DNA of 64,000 nucleotides from Mycobacterium sp. (lineage in GTDB: Bacteria > Actinomycetota > Actinomycetes > Mycobacteriales > Mycobacteriaceae): contig JAKFVT010000022.1 in the NCBI GenBank assembly GCA_021732005.1, positions 36,918 to 100,917 on the forward strand, in the 5' to 3' direction. Each line of letters begins with the position of its first letter. Positions within the stretch are counted from its first letter, which is position 1. Of the stretch, positions 9,116 to 17,225 are shown piece by piece. The notes under the pieces are model-generated. The model made no database searches. It was not told the origin of the DNA and saw only the letters and a list, made by a program, of their open reading frames with translations. The position numbers and the translations under genes are program-made.

Positions 9116-9799
9116 GTGACCTCAACCGCGAACCCGTTCGATGATCCACGCCACGTCGACATGTACGCCGCCCGCGCGGCGCAGATGGTGCCCGCCTATC
9201 GCGACATCCACCGGATGGCCACGGTTCTCATCAATGAACGCGCGCCGTCCGATGCCCGGGTTCTAGTGCTCGGAGCCGGCGGAGGCCTGGAAACCAAGGC
9301 ATTCGCCCAGGCCCAGCCAGGGTGGACGTTCGACGCCGTGGACCCGTCGGCGGCGATGTTGCAGCTCGCGGCGCGAAACCTCGGACCGTATGCGGCGCGG
9401 GTGCGCATGCACCATGGATACATCGAGGACGCTCCGGACGGCCCATTCGCCGCCGCGACAAGTCTGTTGACACTGCACTTCCTGCCGTGGGAGCTGCGCC
9501 TCGAGACGGTCGCACAGGTCCGGCAGCGGTTGGCACCCGGTGCGCCGTTCGTCGTTGCGCACATGAGCTTTCCGCACGACGGCAGTGAACGGGACTTGTG
9601 GATCAGCAGGCACGTCGCGAACCTCATCGCGGCGGGGATCGATCCCGCGGATGTCGACAAGGCGCGCAACGCCATCGCCACCGAGGTTCCTGTTCTCTCG
9701 CCAGACGAGGACCGTGCCATTCTGCGAGAGGCGGGCTTCACCGATGTCACCGAGTTCTTCACGGCGTTCACCTTCCGCGGCTGGGTCGGCTACGCCTGA
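9116..9799 (+). CDS. Class I SAM-dependent methyltransferase
   Basis: 227 residues, GTG start. Motif I for SAM binding is VLVLGAGGGLET (about residues 49-60), followed by the acidic end of strand 2 (FDAVDPSAAML), motif SLLTLHFLP and a post-motif LRLETVAQVRQRLAPGAPFV. The architecture is the UbiE/Methyltransf_25 type. Substrate unknown. It converges on the diguanylate cyclase gene with 6 bp between stop codons. Confidence 0.8.
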   Translation: MTSTANPFDDPRHVDMYAARAAQMVPAYRDIHRMATVLINERAPSDARVLVLGAGGGLETKAFAQAQPGWTFDAVDPSAAMLQLAARNLGPYAARVRMHHGYIEDAPDGPFAAATSLLTLHFLPWELRLETVAQVRQRLAPGAPFVVAHMSFPHDGSERDLWISRHVANLIAAGIDPADVDKARNAIATEVPVLSPDEDRAILREAGFTDVTEFFTAFTFRGWVGYA

Positions 9800-9805
9800 G
9801 CTCCC

Positions 9806-11554
9806 CTACGCACCGCCGCGCCGATCGCGCTTGGTTCGGTACATCGATTCATCGGCTCGGGAAAGTAGTTGCGCGGCAGTGAGATCAGAGCCGGCGGCGC
9901 GCCCGATACTGGCGCTGACGCTCAGCGCGTGGGAATCGACCTCGAAGGGTGCCGCCAGACGGCGACCGATGTGCTCGGCAAGGTCGTCCAGCTGGGTGAG
10001 GTCGTGGAGACGTTCGCGCACTACGACGAACTCGTCGCCGCCCAGACGGACCACGGTGTCGGCGTCGCGTACTGCGATGGACAAGCGAATTCCGATCTCG
10101 CACAACACTTTATCGCCCATATCATGGCCGTAGCGGTCGTTGACGCTCTTGAAATTGTCGAGGTCGATGAACAGCACGCCCACCAGAGTGTTGGTGAGTC
10201 TCGCCCTGCCGAGAGCTCGGGTGAGGCGGTCCTCGAGAACGGTTCGGTTCGGCAGTCCGGTGAGCGGGTCGGTCAGCGCGGCTTCTTCGAGCTGTGCGAC
10301 CGCCTTCTTCTGCTGGGTGATGTCTTGGAGCTGGACCAACGACGAGGAGACGACCCCGAACTCATCGGGTAGGCCGACAACGGTGTGCAGGCACCAGACC
10401 ACCGTTCCGTCCGGGCGGAGGAACTGACGTTCACTCTCGTGGTGCGTGCGCGTTCCCGCGTGGACGGCGGCGACAGCCTCCTCGAACACCGACCCGTCGT
10501 CCGTGGCGAACTCCCGCAGTGAGTGCCCGACCAACTGCTCGGCACTCCTGCCGAGGATGCCGCACAACGCGGGATTGACCCGTGCGAGCGTCCCGTCCAG
10601 CCTGCGCCAGCCGACGCCGATCGTGGCACGACTCATGGTCACTTCGAACATCCGCACCGCGGCGTCGCGGGCGCGTTCGGCTCGAACCCGATCGCTCACG
10701 TCGCGGTGAGCGGTGATCATCTGCCGTGGCATTTCCCCGTCGACGGGCAAGACGTGCGCCGTCGTCTCGATCCAGCGGTACTCGCCGTCCGCGTGCCGCA
10801 TCCGCATCAGGAACCTCGTCACCGCGCCGCGTGAAGCGGCCCACGTCTCCGCCAGCCCGGCTCGTTCATCCGGGTGGACAAGCTCGATCCCGTAGGTCCC
10901 GATCAGCGCGTCCGGCTCGAAGCCCAGTACGGTCCGCGAAGCGGGCGACACCCACAGAAATGTGGTTTCCTCGACCAGCTGCCAGGCGACCATGTCCGAG
11001 CTGTATTCGGCGATCATCCGAAAGAGTCGCTCGGATTCGCGCAGCTGGAGGTCGCGCAAGGCTTCGCCGCAGACCGGCCGGAAAGCCGCCACCACCGCCC
11101 ACGGGGCGGGGTCTTCAGCACGGAAAAGCGGTACGGCGTCGACGTGCAGCCACACGTGACGCCCGGCTGCGTCACTGCCGGGGCGGTGAACGCCCATGAT
11201 CCTGCCGCGCACAGCAACTCGGGTGCGCCGAGCGACCATGGCGGGTGCCTCTGCACCTTCGAGGAATCGGCCGTCTTCGTCCACCGCGGCCCAGCGTGGG
11301 TCCTGCGAGGTCCGACCGAGCATCTGGTCGAATGACAACCCCAGAATGTCCTGCGCTACTTCGGATGCGGCGACGATCTCGCCCTCGGCATTCTGCACCA
11401 CAACGCCGGCCTCTGGCGGCAGCACTTCGAAACCTGCCTCCGCCGCCAGCGCGTCGACGGAGACCTGTGCACCGCCGTCCACCAGACCTCCCTCGGTCGC
11501 CTCTGACCTTGTCTTGCGTGAGTCTAGGTTTCCACCGCCCGGTTCCGGCGTCAT
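9806..11554 (-). CDS. PAS-PAS-PAS-GGDEF diguanylate cyclase
   Basis: 582 residues. Three PAS-like sensor regions (about 40-150, 165-290 and 300-415) precede a GGDEF domain from about residue 420 (LTDPLTGLPNR). The active-site loop is intact (RLGGDEFVVV). An RxxD sequence (RDAD) lies five residues before it, where the c-di-GMP inhibitory I-site sits in this family. No EAL or HD-GYP phosphodiesterase domain follows. It is soluble by sequence and should make c-di-GMP from two GTP in response to a signal read by the PAS domains. Confidence 0.88.
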   Translation of the reverse strand: MTPEPGGGNLDSRKTRSEATEGGLVDGGAQVSVDALAAEAGFEVLPPEAGVVVQNAEGEIVAASEVAQDILGLSFDQMLGRTSQDPRWAAVDEDGRFLEGAEAPAMVARRTRVAVRGRIMGVHRPGSDAAGRHVWLHVDAVPLFRAEDPAPWAVVAAFRPVCGEALRDLQLRESERLFRMIAEYSSDMVAWQLVEETTFLWVSPASRTVLGFEPDALIGTYGIELVHPDERAGLAETWAASRGAVTRFLMRMRHADGEYRWIETTAHVLPVDGEMPRQMITAHRDVSDRVRAERARDAAVRMFEVTMSRATIGVGWRRLDGTLARVNPALCGILGRSAEQLVGHSLREFATDDGSVFEEAVAAVHAGTRTHHESERQFLRPDGTVVWCLHTVVGLPDEFGVVSSSLVQLQDITQQKKAVAQLEEAALTDPLTGLPNRTVLEDRLTRALGRARLTNTLVGVLFIDLDNFKSVNDRYGHDMGDKVLCEIGIRLSIAVRDADTVVRLGGDEFVVVRERLHDLTQLDDLAEHIGRRLAAPFEVDSHALSVSASIGRAAGSDLTAAQLLSRADESMYRTKRDRRGGA

Positions 11555-11598
11555 TGCTCAACATCGAATCCCCCTGCCCGACATAAGGGTTACCTTGG

Positions 11599-12174
11599 TT
11601 AACGCCCCGTATCGCGCGGTACGTAACGCAAATGAGTGATGCCGTTGCCGAACGTCTCACACCCGTCGAGGCTGAGATCGAGCTTCACATCGTCGGGTAG
11701 CGCGCGCAGGCCGCCACCCACCACCTTCGGGACCACGAAGAACTGGAATTCCTCGACCAGGCCGGCCCGGATCGCGGCGGCCGCGACGGTCGGGCCGAAG
11801 ATTTCCACCACTCCGGGCGCGTCGTCGACGATTCGCCGCAACTCTGCCAGGCTCAAGTCCGGCACCAGACGGACGCGGTCCGATCCGATGTCCTCGGGCG
11901 TCAGCGTCGAGGACGCCACCACCTTGTCGATGCGCCGCCAGCGGCGGGCGAACTCTTGCTCTGCCGGCGTCCAGACTTGGCCGTCGGGATCGGTCTCCCA
12001 GTACTGCATCAACTCGAAGGTTCGGCGCCCCAGCACCTCGGTGGATACCTCGCCCATCCGCTCGACGTGGACGGCGAACACCGCCCCCTCGGGGGCAGAC
12101 CATTGAAAGTCGCCGACGGTATCGGCGACGTAGCCGTCGATGGACATGGTCGCGGTGAAGATCAGCTTTCCCAT
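11599..12174 (-). CDS. RibD C-terminal/dihydrofolate-reductase-like protein
   Basis: 191 residues from ATG 12174 (MGKLIFTATMSIDGYVA), chosen over an upstream start because the family begins at this strand. The pattern SIDGYVAD, the RRTFELMQYW segment and GPTVAAAAIRAGLVEEFQFFVVPKVVGGG match the RibD_C/DHFR fold that binds NADPH. Many actinobacterial members are unlinked to riboflavin or folate synthesis and have unknown substrates. It shares its strand with the diguanylate cyclase but is separated from it by 44 bp. Confidence 0.8.
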   Translation of the reverse strand: MGKLIFTATMSIDGYVADTVGDFQWSAPEGAVFAVHVERMGEVSTEVLGRRTFELMQYWETDPDGQVWTPAEQEFARRWRRIDKVVASSTLTPEDIGSDRVRLVPDLSLAELRRIVDDAPGVVEIFGPTVAAAAIRAGLVEEFQFFVVPKVVGGGLRALPDDVKLDLSLDGCETFGNGITHLRYVPRDTGR

Positions 12175-12267
12175 GCCATTGAGACTCTCGCACCCGACCG
12201 AACTAATCGCGGAATGAACGTCTACCACCGACCGTGCCGCGAAGCGCTGGTGGCACTCGGCACTGAG

Positions 12268-12912
12268 TCAGCCCGGCAGGTCGCATACCAGAAGATGGGA
12301 GGCACGTCGGCCATCGCCCACGCGTCTGTCCTCGACCTGGACAAAACCTGCTTCGCGGATAGTCGACACGAGTTCGTCGATAGGCCGCAGCCGGAATCCA
12401 TGGCGGGTGAAGGGCATTTTGGTCATCTGATCCGGATCGCCGATCCCGAGCACCAATCGCCCGCCCGGCCGCAGTACCCGAGCCAGCTCTCTGAGAGCTG
12501 CGGCGAGATCCGGCACGAAATAGACGGTGTTCGTCGAGATGACTGCGTCCAGTGCGGAATCGTCAAGAGGCAGACTCTCCATCCGACCCGCATACAGGCG
12601 TAACCGGCCGCGCGCAATGTCGTTGGCGAACCTGCGCTTTGCCCCCGTGAGCATCGTCTCCGACATCTCGACGCCGTGAACAACCGTCCCCTCGTGATGG
12701 AGCAGGATGTCGAGTCCGACGCCCCCGCCGAATCCGATATCGGCGATGTCGGCGGCCGGCCCGCACTCCGTGGCGGCGACTGCGGCGACGACAAGTGATC
12801 GATTGCCACGGTTGAGGACCCGTCCCACGACTCGGCCTGCGAACCCGGTGGGGTCACCGAGCTGGCGAGCCAGCCCGGCGAGCGCACGTTCAGCGAGCCG
12901 CATGCCAATCAT
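12268..12912 (-). CDS. Class I SAM-dependent methyltransferase (UbiE-like)
   Basis: 214 residues. The SAM-binding motif is ADIGFGGGVGLDIL (about 57-70); GVEMSETML marks the end of strand 2, and a Methyltransf_11 pattern follows (LPLDDSALDAVISTNTVYFVPD, then LARVLRPGGRLVLGIG). The acceptor substrate cannot be read from sequence. It lies between the RibD-like gene and the VOC gene on the same strand. Confidence 0.8.
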   Translation of the reverse strand: MIGMRLAERALAGLARQLGDPTGFAGRVVGRVLNRGNRSLVVAAVAATECGPAADIADIGFGGGVGLDILLHHEGTVVHGVEMSETMLTGAKRRFANDIARGRLRLYAGRMESLPLDDSALDAVISTNTVYFVPDLAAALRELARVLRPGGRLVLGIGDPDQMTKMPFTRHGFRLRPIDELVSTIREAGFVQVEDRRVGDGRRASHLLVCDLPG

Positions 12913-12948
12913 TAGACCAGCCGCCGAAACCCTTGTGGCCGATACCGA

Positions 12949-13347
12949 TCAAACGCCGAACTTGGCTCGAGCATCGTCGGTGACCGGGGTGAACAAGTTC
13001 ACCAGGTTGCCGTCGGGGTCGCGGAACAACAGTGCGCGGTTGCCCCACGGCATGGTGGTCGGCTCGGTGACAACCTCGTCCAACCGCCCTTGCAGGCGTG
13101 CATATTCGGCATCGACATCAGCCACGATGAACTCGATTATGGCGCTTCGATTGGCCGCCGGCTCGGCAGATCCCACGCCGAACAACGGCACGGTCTTGTC
13201 GCTTCCGATGGCCAGTACGCCCACCGGCGTGGGGATCTCGGCGAATAGTTCGTTGGCCCAGATCGCTTCAGCTCCGGTGACCATCTCGTAGAACGAGACG
13301 AGGCGCTGCACGTCTGCGGTGATGACGCGGATCGACACTAGTTTCAT
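12949..13347 (-). CDS. VOC (glyoxalase/bleomycin-resistance) family protein
   Basis: 132 residues from ATG 13347 (MKLVSIRVITADV), where the VOC fold begins; the longer open frame upstream runs through a hairpin and is not coding. The paired beta-alpha-beta-beta-beta modules are seen as RVITADVQRLVSFYEMVTG and later EFIVADVDAEYARLQG, ending with the typical LFRDPDGNLVNLFTP. Such proteins are metal-dependent lyases, dioxygenases or drug binders; the role here is unknown. It is the last chromosomal gene before the integrated element. Confidence 0.8.
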   Translation of the reverse strand: MKLVSIRVITADVQRLVSFYEMVTGAEAIWANELFAEIPTPVGVLAIGSDKTVPLFGVGSAEPAANRSAIIEFIVADVDAEYARLQGRLDEVVTEPTTMPWGNRALLFRDPDGNLVNLFTPVTDDARAKFGV

Positions 13348-13390
13348 GGCGCCCAAGCTAAACCCGCCCACCGACACGTCTGACTTGTCA

Positions 13391-13455
13391 GCGTTGAGTG
13401 AGGGCTCATGCACACGAAACGCGAGTGAATTCGTACAACGTTTCTCACTCAACGC
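13391..13455. terminator. Long inverted repeat, probable former ychF terminator
   Basis: GCGTTGAGTGAG (13391-13402) and CTCACTCAACGC (13444-13455) are perfect 12-bp arms. The 41-nt loop itself contains ACGAA/TTCGT. The repeat lies beyond the stranded ychF stop (13512-13514), so before insertion it would have been about 60 bp downstream of ychF and between it and the VOC gene. A transcript stop or a short mobile intergenic repeat both fit. It now lies 10 kb from ychF. Confidence 0.5.
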
Positions 13456-13511
13456 AATCCTCGCCGCCAGATCGATTGACTGGCCAGCTGCACAGCCCCA
13501 CTCTTGCCCGC

Positions 13512-13536
13512 TTACACGTTGAAGCGGAACTCGACC
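13512..13536 (-). pseudogene. Displaced 3' end of ychF
   Basis: Read on the minus strand, the bases give V-E-F-R-F-N-V-stop, the ending expected for YchF (family members, including E. coli YchF, end in FNV). Joined at the 16-bp core to the body of ychF at 23939-23954, they restore a normal C-terminus. This fragment is therefore the original end of ychF, moved away by insertion of the element. It has no start or promoter of its own. Confidence 0.85.
13521..13536. other. attL core of the integrated element
   Basis: GAAGCGGAACTCGACC is identical to 23939-23954 and is the only long match between the two ends. It lies 42 bp before the integrase start, as usual for attL. The match marks the att region; serine integrases exchange at a central dinucleotide that cannot be read from one sequence. 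Confidence 0.85.
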
Positions 13537-13578
13537 CAATCACGTCGCCAATCAACGTCATGATCTACCCTGCGTCTG

Positions 13579-14943
13579 GTGACCACGAAGACCCTGCGTG
13601 CAGCACTGTATCTGCGCATCTCGCTCGATAAGACCGGCGAGCAACTTGCCGTCGAGCGGCAGCGGGAGGAATGCGAGCACCTGGCCAAGCAGCGCGGCTG
13701 GGAGATCGTCGGAACCCACACCGACAACTCGATCAGCGCGGCGGGCAAGAAAGCGCGGCCAGGCTTCGAGGAGATGCTCGACGCCATCAAGCGCGGCGAG
13801 GTCCAGGCCGTGGTGGCGTGGTCGCTGGACCGACTAGCCAGGAATGCCCGTGACCGTCTGGCACTTGTCGAAGCGTGCCGTGATCAGGATGTCATCATCG
13901 CGCTTGTTCAAGGCTCTGACATGGACCCGACCACGGCGTCCGGTCGCCTGGTGATCGGAGTGCTGGGTGAGGTGGCCGAGATGGAGATCGGCCTGAAGAG
14001 CGAACGGCAGACGGCAGCGGCACGCCAGCGTGCCAGCCTCGGCAGGCCCCCGCTCGGAGTGCGCCTCACCGGCTACACCGCCAAGGGTGAAACCGTTCCC
14101 GAAGAGGCCGAACTGGTGACGCGGATCTTCACGCTCTTCCACGCCGGGGAGTCACTTCGCTCGATTGCACGGACGCTCACCGAGGAGAAAGTCACCGCTC
14201 GCAGCGGCAGGCGGTGGAACCCGTCGAGCATTCGCGGGATTCTCACCAATCCACGCTACGCAGGCCGCGCCATCTACCAGGGCGAGACAACGGGTTCTCC
14301 TGGTAACTGGGAGGCGTTCGTCAGCGACGACGTGTTCGACCTCGTCCAGGCACGCCTGAAGGACCCACGCCGAAAGACGAACCGGGTCGGCACCGACCGC
14401 AAGCACCTCGGGTCTGGCATGTATCTGTGCGCGATCTGCGAAAAGCCAACGTCCTCATGGTCACAAGGCCGCTACCGGTGCAAAGAGGCACACGTAAACC
14501 GGTCTCAGAATCAGGTGGACCAGTACGTGCTCGACGTCATCGCCGGGCGACTACGTCAGACCGACATCGCCGACCTGCTGGCACCCGTCCAGGCCGACCT
14601 GTCCCCCATTCTCGAAGAGGCCGAACGCCTGCGAGGTCGGCTCGACACCATCGAGTCCGACTACGACGCTGGCCTCATCGACGGCAAGCGGTACGCATCA
14701 GCTCGGGAGCGTGTAATCGCGGAACTGACTGCCGTACAACGAAACATGGCAGACGCGGACCGGGGCAGCGCACTCGGAGAGCTGCTCGGCAGCCCCGACC
14801 CGGCTGCGAAATTCCTGGCGTCCGGAACTATGACGCAACGAGGAATCGTTGCGGCGTTGGCGACTGTCCGCCTCCATCCCGGCACCCGGTACTCCAAGGT
14901 GTTTGATCCCGATACTGTCCAGATTGATTGGCTGACAGGCTAA
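13579..14943 (+). CDS. Large serine recombinase (integrase)
   Basis: GTG start, 454 residues. The resolvase domain carries the catalytic serine in YLRIS (Ser 15) and the QREEC, SLDRLARNARD and GVLGEVAEMEIGLKSERQ segments of the family. A recombinase domain follows (LRSIARTLTEEKVTARSGRRWNPSSIRGILTNPRYAG), then a zinc-ribbon-like part (LCAICEKP...YRCKEAH) and a C-terminal coiled coil. It joins attP on the element to attB in ychF. It is at the attL end and is transcribed into the element. Confidence 0.93.
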   Translation: MTTKTLRAALYLRISLDKTGEQLAVERQREECEHLAKQRGWEIVGTHTDNSISAAGKKARPGFEEMLDAIKRGEVQAVVAWSLDRLARNARDRLALVEACRDQDVIIALVQGSDMDPTTASGRLVIGVLGEVAEMEIGLKSERQTAAARQRASLGRPPLGVRLTGYTAKGETVPEEAELVTRIFTLFHAGESLRSIARTLTEEKVTARSGRRWNPSSIRGILTNPRYAGRAIYQGETTGSPGNWEAFVSDDVFDLVQARLKDPRRKTNRVGTDRKHLGSGMYLCAICEKPTSSWSQGRYRCKEAHVNRSQNQVDQYVLDVIAGRLRQTDIADLLAPVQADLSPILEEAERLRGRLDTIESDYDAGLIDGKRYASARERVIAELTAVQRNMADADRGSALGELLGSPDPAAKFLASGTMTQRGIVAALATVRLHPGTRYSKVFDPDTVQIDWLTG

Positions 14944-15079
14944 CTCCACCTGATAGCAGCGTCGCCACCCTGGCTCGTTGTAGGGCAGTGAGCGGTGGGG
15001 CCTTCGCCACCACCTCTCGAATGCAGCGTTCCCGCTTCTGTGCTGGCGTCTCTGTGAATGCTGTGTCATTGGTCGTCAT
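14828..15079 (-). CDS. Small protein of unknown function overlapping the integrase 3' end
   Basis: 83 residues from ATG 15079 (MTTNDTAFTETPAQKRERC). The segment VVAKAPPLTALQRARVATLL matches a short motif (APPLT..QR..L..LL) seen in many small actinobacterial and prophage proteins beside excisionase genes. The 3' third lies antisense to the integrase and is less convincing as protein, so the true end or frame could differ. A GGAGG sequence lies about 17 nt upstream, rather far for a ribosome site. No function is known. Confidence 0.45.
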   Translation of the reverse strand: MTTNDTAFTETPAQKRERCIREVVAKAPPLTALQRARVATLLSGGVSLSANQSGQYRDQTPWSTGCRDGGGQSPTPQRFLVAS

Positions 15080-15833
15080 AAGACACGGGCAGGGCCTCCG
15101 TTCGTCGTGTGTCCCGCCAGTTTGACATGTCGCCAAGCGTGAAGACAGGGAGAGCAGATACGCTCGAAATCCATTCTGCTAGAAACTGAATTGCGATCTG
15201 AAGGACAGGCTTTATGCCCGGCTGCGTTTTCCTTCAGATCGGCCCGCCTCGGGCCCTAGTCTGATACCAGCAGCGTCCCCTGTTATCACCCCGACGCGTC
15301 CCCTACTCTGGTTGTGCAGGACGGTCGACCAGCCGTCGGACGATGTAGGTCTAGCGACTTTGGCAGTACAATTGAGGTAGGAGGATTGATCAGCAGATGT
15401 CGGACACCCGCGAGATCGCTGGCCGGTTTTATACCGTTACCTACCTTCCACCTCAACGCGCGTGGACACGAAATGTCTTCGCCTCCAGGGGTTCTCGTGG
15501 CGGCAAACGTGCGATCCACCGCACCGGCCGACCTGGACCAGTCAGGGTCTAGACAGCATCAAAGCGGGCAGGGCTGGCGCTATAACCAGCGTGTGGGTAA
15601 CCGAGTAGTAATCGTCGACCGACTCTAAGCGCGTGGCAACGCGTTAGCGACCCATAGGCCGATCTTTCCTCAGAAGATCAATCCCGTTGGGACGCATGTA
15701 TGCCCACGAGCGGACGGCGGAACGCCCAAAGCCCGCCAGGGTAATTGACAGTGATCGAGATTGCCACGGCGGATCACAGCGGTTAACAGCCACCTCGCCC
15801 GGTTTGATTACAAGAAAATTCGGAGCACACAGA
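15080..15833. promoter_or_regulatory. Control region of the element, no convincing gene
   Basis: This 754-bp stretch between the integrase side and the excisionase has mixed composition and no frame with normal mycobacterial codon use. It holds a perfect 12-bp inverted repeat (CGATCTGAAGGA at 15194-15205 and TCCTTCAGATCG at 15230-15241), a short hairpin GGCCCG-cct-CGGGCC at 15241-15255, and a GCGTCCCCT direct repeat (15273-15281 and 15296-15304). A lower-GC zone around 15360-15450 contains GGTAGG and CCTACC. Promoters for the early genes and operators for an unseen regulator are expected here. Confidence 0.5.
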
Positions 15834-16055
15834 ATGACGCCTACCGCGAACACCGACGAGTTTCTGACAACCGAAGAGGCCGCCTCCTACCTCGATCTGA
15901 CCGTGCGATCACTCCACCAAATGCGTTGCGAAAACCGTGGCCCGGTCAGTTGGCGAGAAGGCCGACGCCTCGTCTATCCGCGCAGTGGCCTGGATCTCTA
16001 CCGAGAGAACCAGCGCCGCAAGTCGCTGCGCGGCGAGGGAGTCATCTCCGCGTGA
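15834..16055 (+). CDS. Excisionase-like (MerR/AlpA-type winged HTH) protein
   Basis: 73 residues from ATG 15834, preceded by CGGAG at good spacing; a longer frame upstream lacks coding character. The sequence EFLTTEEAASYLDLTVRSLHQMR...VSWREGRRLVYPRSGLDLY is the helix-turn-helix_17 pattern of excisionases and recombination directionality factors. With the serine integrase it would direct excision. It begins a run of genes that overlap by one to four bases. Confidence 0.85.
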   Translation: MTPTANTDEFLTTEEAASYLDLTVRSLHQMRCENRGPVSWREGRRLVYPRSGLDLYRENQRRKSLRGEGVISA

Positions 16056-16264
16056 CCGAAACCGATTGGGCCACCGGAACAGCGGAGTTCGTCCGCTACT
16101 TGGACAAGTTCGTCATCGCCCGATGCCCGCACTGCCGCGCCCAGCATGCCCATGACAAGAGCGCCGTCGGATCTGCCGCTGTGGTAGCTGGCTGCCACGC
16201 CCCGCACCGGCCCCGCTCCTATGCAATCCCGAAGCCCAAGCCCCAGAAGAGGACACGAAGATGA
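16052..16264 (+). CDS. Small putative zinc-ribbon protein of the element
   Basis: 70 residues. GTG 16052 overlaps the excisionase stop (GTGA). The first half is acidic-aromatic (TDWATGTAEFVRYLDKFVIA). The middle has CPHC followed by His residues and a later Cys (AGCHAPH), which could bind one zinc. The tail is basic (PKPKPQKRTRR), suggesting nucleic-acid binding. Translational coupling to its neighbours on both sides supports it as a gene. No named family recognised. Confidence 0.65.
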   Translation: MTETDWATGTAEFVRYLDKFVIARCPHCRAQHAHDKSAVGSAAVVAGCHAPHRPRSYAIPKPKPQKRTRR

Positions 16265-16461
16265 GCGCACGACACCTCCGCACACCCCGCCTCACCCGCC
16301 ACCAACTCTCGAACGGGCACCTGGACCTCTGCGAACCCGCCAACGGTGCACCCATCGGATACCTGAGCATCACCGACCCCCTCGTCGGCGAACTGCACGC
16401 CCGCCCCTTCACAGGCGCGGCACTGGCCGAACTCCTGGACCGCGTAGAGGCCGACAAGTGA
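16261..16461 (+). CDS. Small hypothetical protein of the element
   Basis: 66 residues, ATG overlapping the previous stop (ATGA). It starts basic (SARHLRTPRLTRHQL) and continues with LDLCEPANGAPIGYLSI and a C-terminal helix (ALAELLDRVEADK). No family recognised; the tight overlap on both sides is the main evidence for expression. Confidence 0.6.
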   Translation: MSARHLRTPRLTRHQLSNGHLDLCEPANGAPIGYLSITDPLVGELHARPFTGAALAELLDRVEADK

Positions 16462-16634
16462 GCGGCGTTCTGATCAGTGACTACGACGCCGCCACGTTCG
16501 TAGAAGACCACGTGCCGACGCTGCGCGGTGCGACCATCGACCGCTGGCACGACGGCAGCCTCACCATCCGCGCAGCCGACGGCACCGTTGCCTACCTCGC
16601 AGCAGGTACCTGGCTAGCTGCCGTACAGGGCTAG
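16458..16634 (+). CDS. Small hypothetical protein of the element (58 aa)
   Basis: GTG 16458 overlaps the previous stop (GTGA), and the TAG stop shares its last base with the next GTG. The product is acidic at the start (VLISDYDAATFVEDHV) and contains IDRWHDGSLTIRAADGTVAYLAAGTW, which looks like a small beta-sheet domain. No family recognised. Confidence 0.6.
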   Translation: MSGVLISDYDAATFVEDHVPTLRGATIDRWHDGSLTIRAADGTVAYLAAGTWLAAVQG

Positions 16635-17029
16635 TGGCTTCCAGGCCCTGCCTGGGTTGCGGTGAGCCGATCCCATCAGGCTCACGGTGCCGCGATTGCC
16701 GACCCAAACGCAGCACACCCAGTGCTACTCGGCGCGGATACCCCGAGTGGTGGAACCGGTTGTCCAAGCGGGCGCGTGAACTTCAGCCGTGGTGCGCCTG
16801 CGGAGCCACGGACCACCTGACCGTCGACCACACCCCAGCGTCGTGGGTGAAGGTCCAGGCCGGGAAGCGCCTGACACTCCAGGACTTCCGCAACGGCCTG
16901 CTCATCGTCCGATGCCAACGATGCAACAACAACGCCGGTGCCGCCCGAGGAGCCAACGTCACTCGCACCGACCGACTGAGCCAAAACAGGCCCCAGATCA
17001 ACGCTGGGCCTCGTTCGCAACCTGGCTGA
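16634..17029 (+). CDS. HNH endonuclease (packaging-associated type)
   Basis: 131 residues, GTG start in a TAGTG overlap with the previous gene. An N-terminal zinc-binding part (CLGC...CRDC) precedes the HNH core: WCACGATDHLTVDHTP holds the first His, and NGLLIVRCQRCNNNAG the Asn and cysteines. HNH nucleases next to the large terminase gene help DNA packaging in many HK97-like phages. No small terminase gene lies between it and the large subunit. Confidence 0.85.
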   Translation: MASRPCLGCGEPIPSGSRCRDCRPKRSTPSATRRGYPEWWNRLSKRARELQPWCACGATDHLTVDHTPASWVKVQAGKRLTLQDFRNGLLIVRCQRCNNNAGAARGANVTRTDRLSQNRPQINAGPRSQPG

Positions 17030-17225
17030 AGCGAGGGGGCTTGCCAGCCATTCCGTAAGCCCCACAGGGCCGTTCAGCCCGAGTCATACACCCGTAGGCC
17101 CACGCGGGGCCTCCCACCTGCGGTGACGCCGGACGGACCGGGCAAAGGCCGCCCGCGTTCGTTGAGCCGATTCTGGCTCGTTGTCGCAGCTCACGCCGCA
17201 TTTTCAACAGAGAGAGTTTTTCGCT
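17030..17225. promoter_or_regulatory. Spacer between HNH and large terminase with a hairpin
   Basis: The 196-bp gap has GGGGCTT (17036-17042) and AAGCCCC (17057-17063), a 7-bp stem directly after the HNH stop. Further on, GGCCC/GGGCC around 17097-17112 and other GC-rich repeats occur. It is the only break in an otherwise overlapping early operon, so it may hold an attenuator, a late promoter or a packaging (cos/pac) site. No T-tract follows the hairpin. Confidence 0.4.

Noticed and set aside
13348..13578. tRNA gene as the attachment target
   Set aside because: No cloverleaf sequence is present at either end; the identical core is protein-coding sequence of ychF.
13512..13790. Minus-strand 92-residue frame ending WVEFRFNV
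   Set aside because: Only its end is meaningful, being the stranded ychF tail. The rest is antisense to the integrase and has no start signal.
15314..15628. Plus-strand 104-residue frame in the control region
   Set aside because: Codon use is unlike the neighbours, there is no ribosome site, and it crosses repeats; no homology pattern seen.
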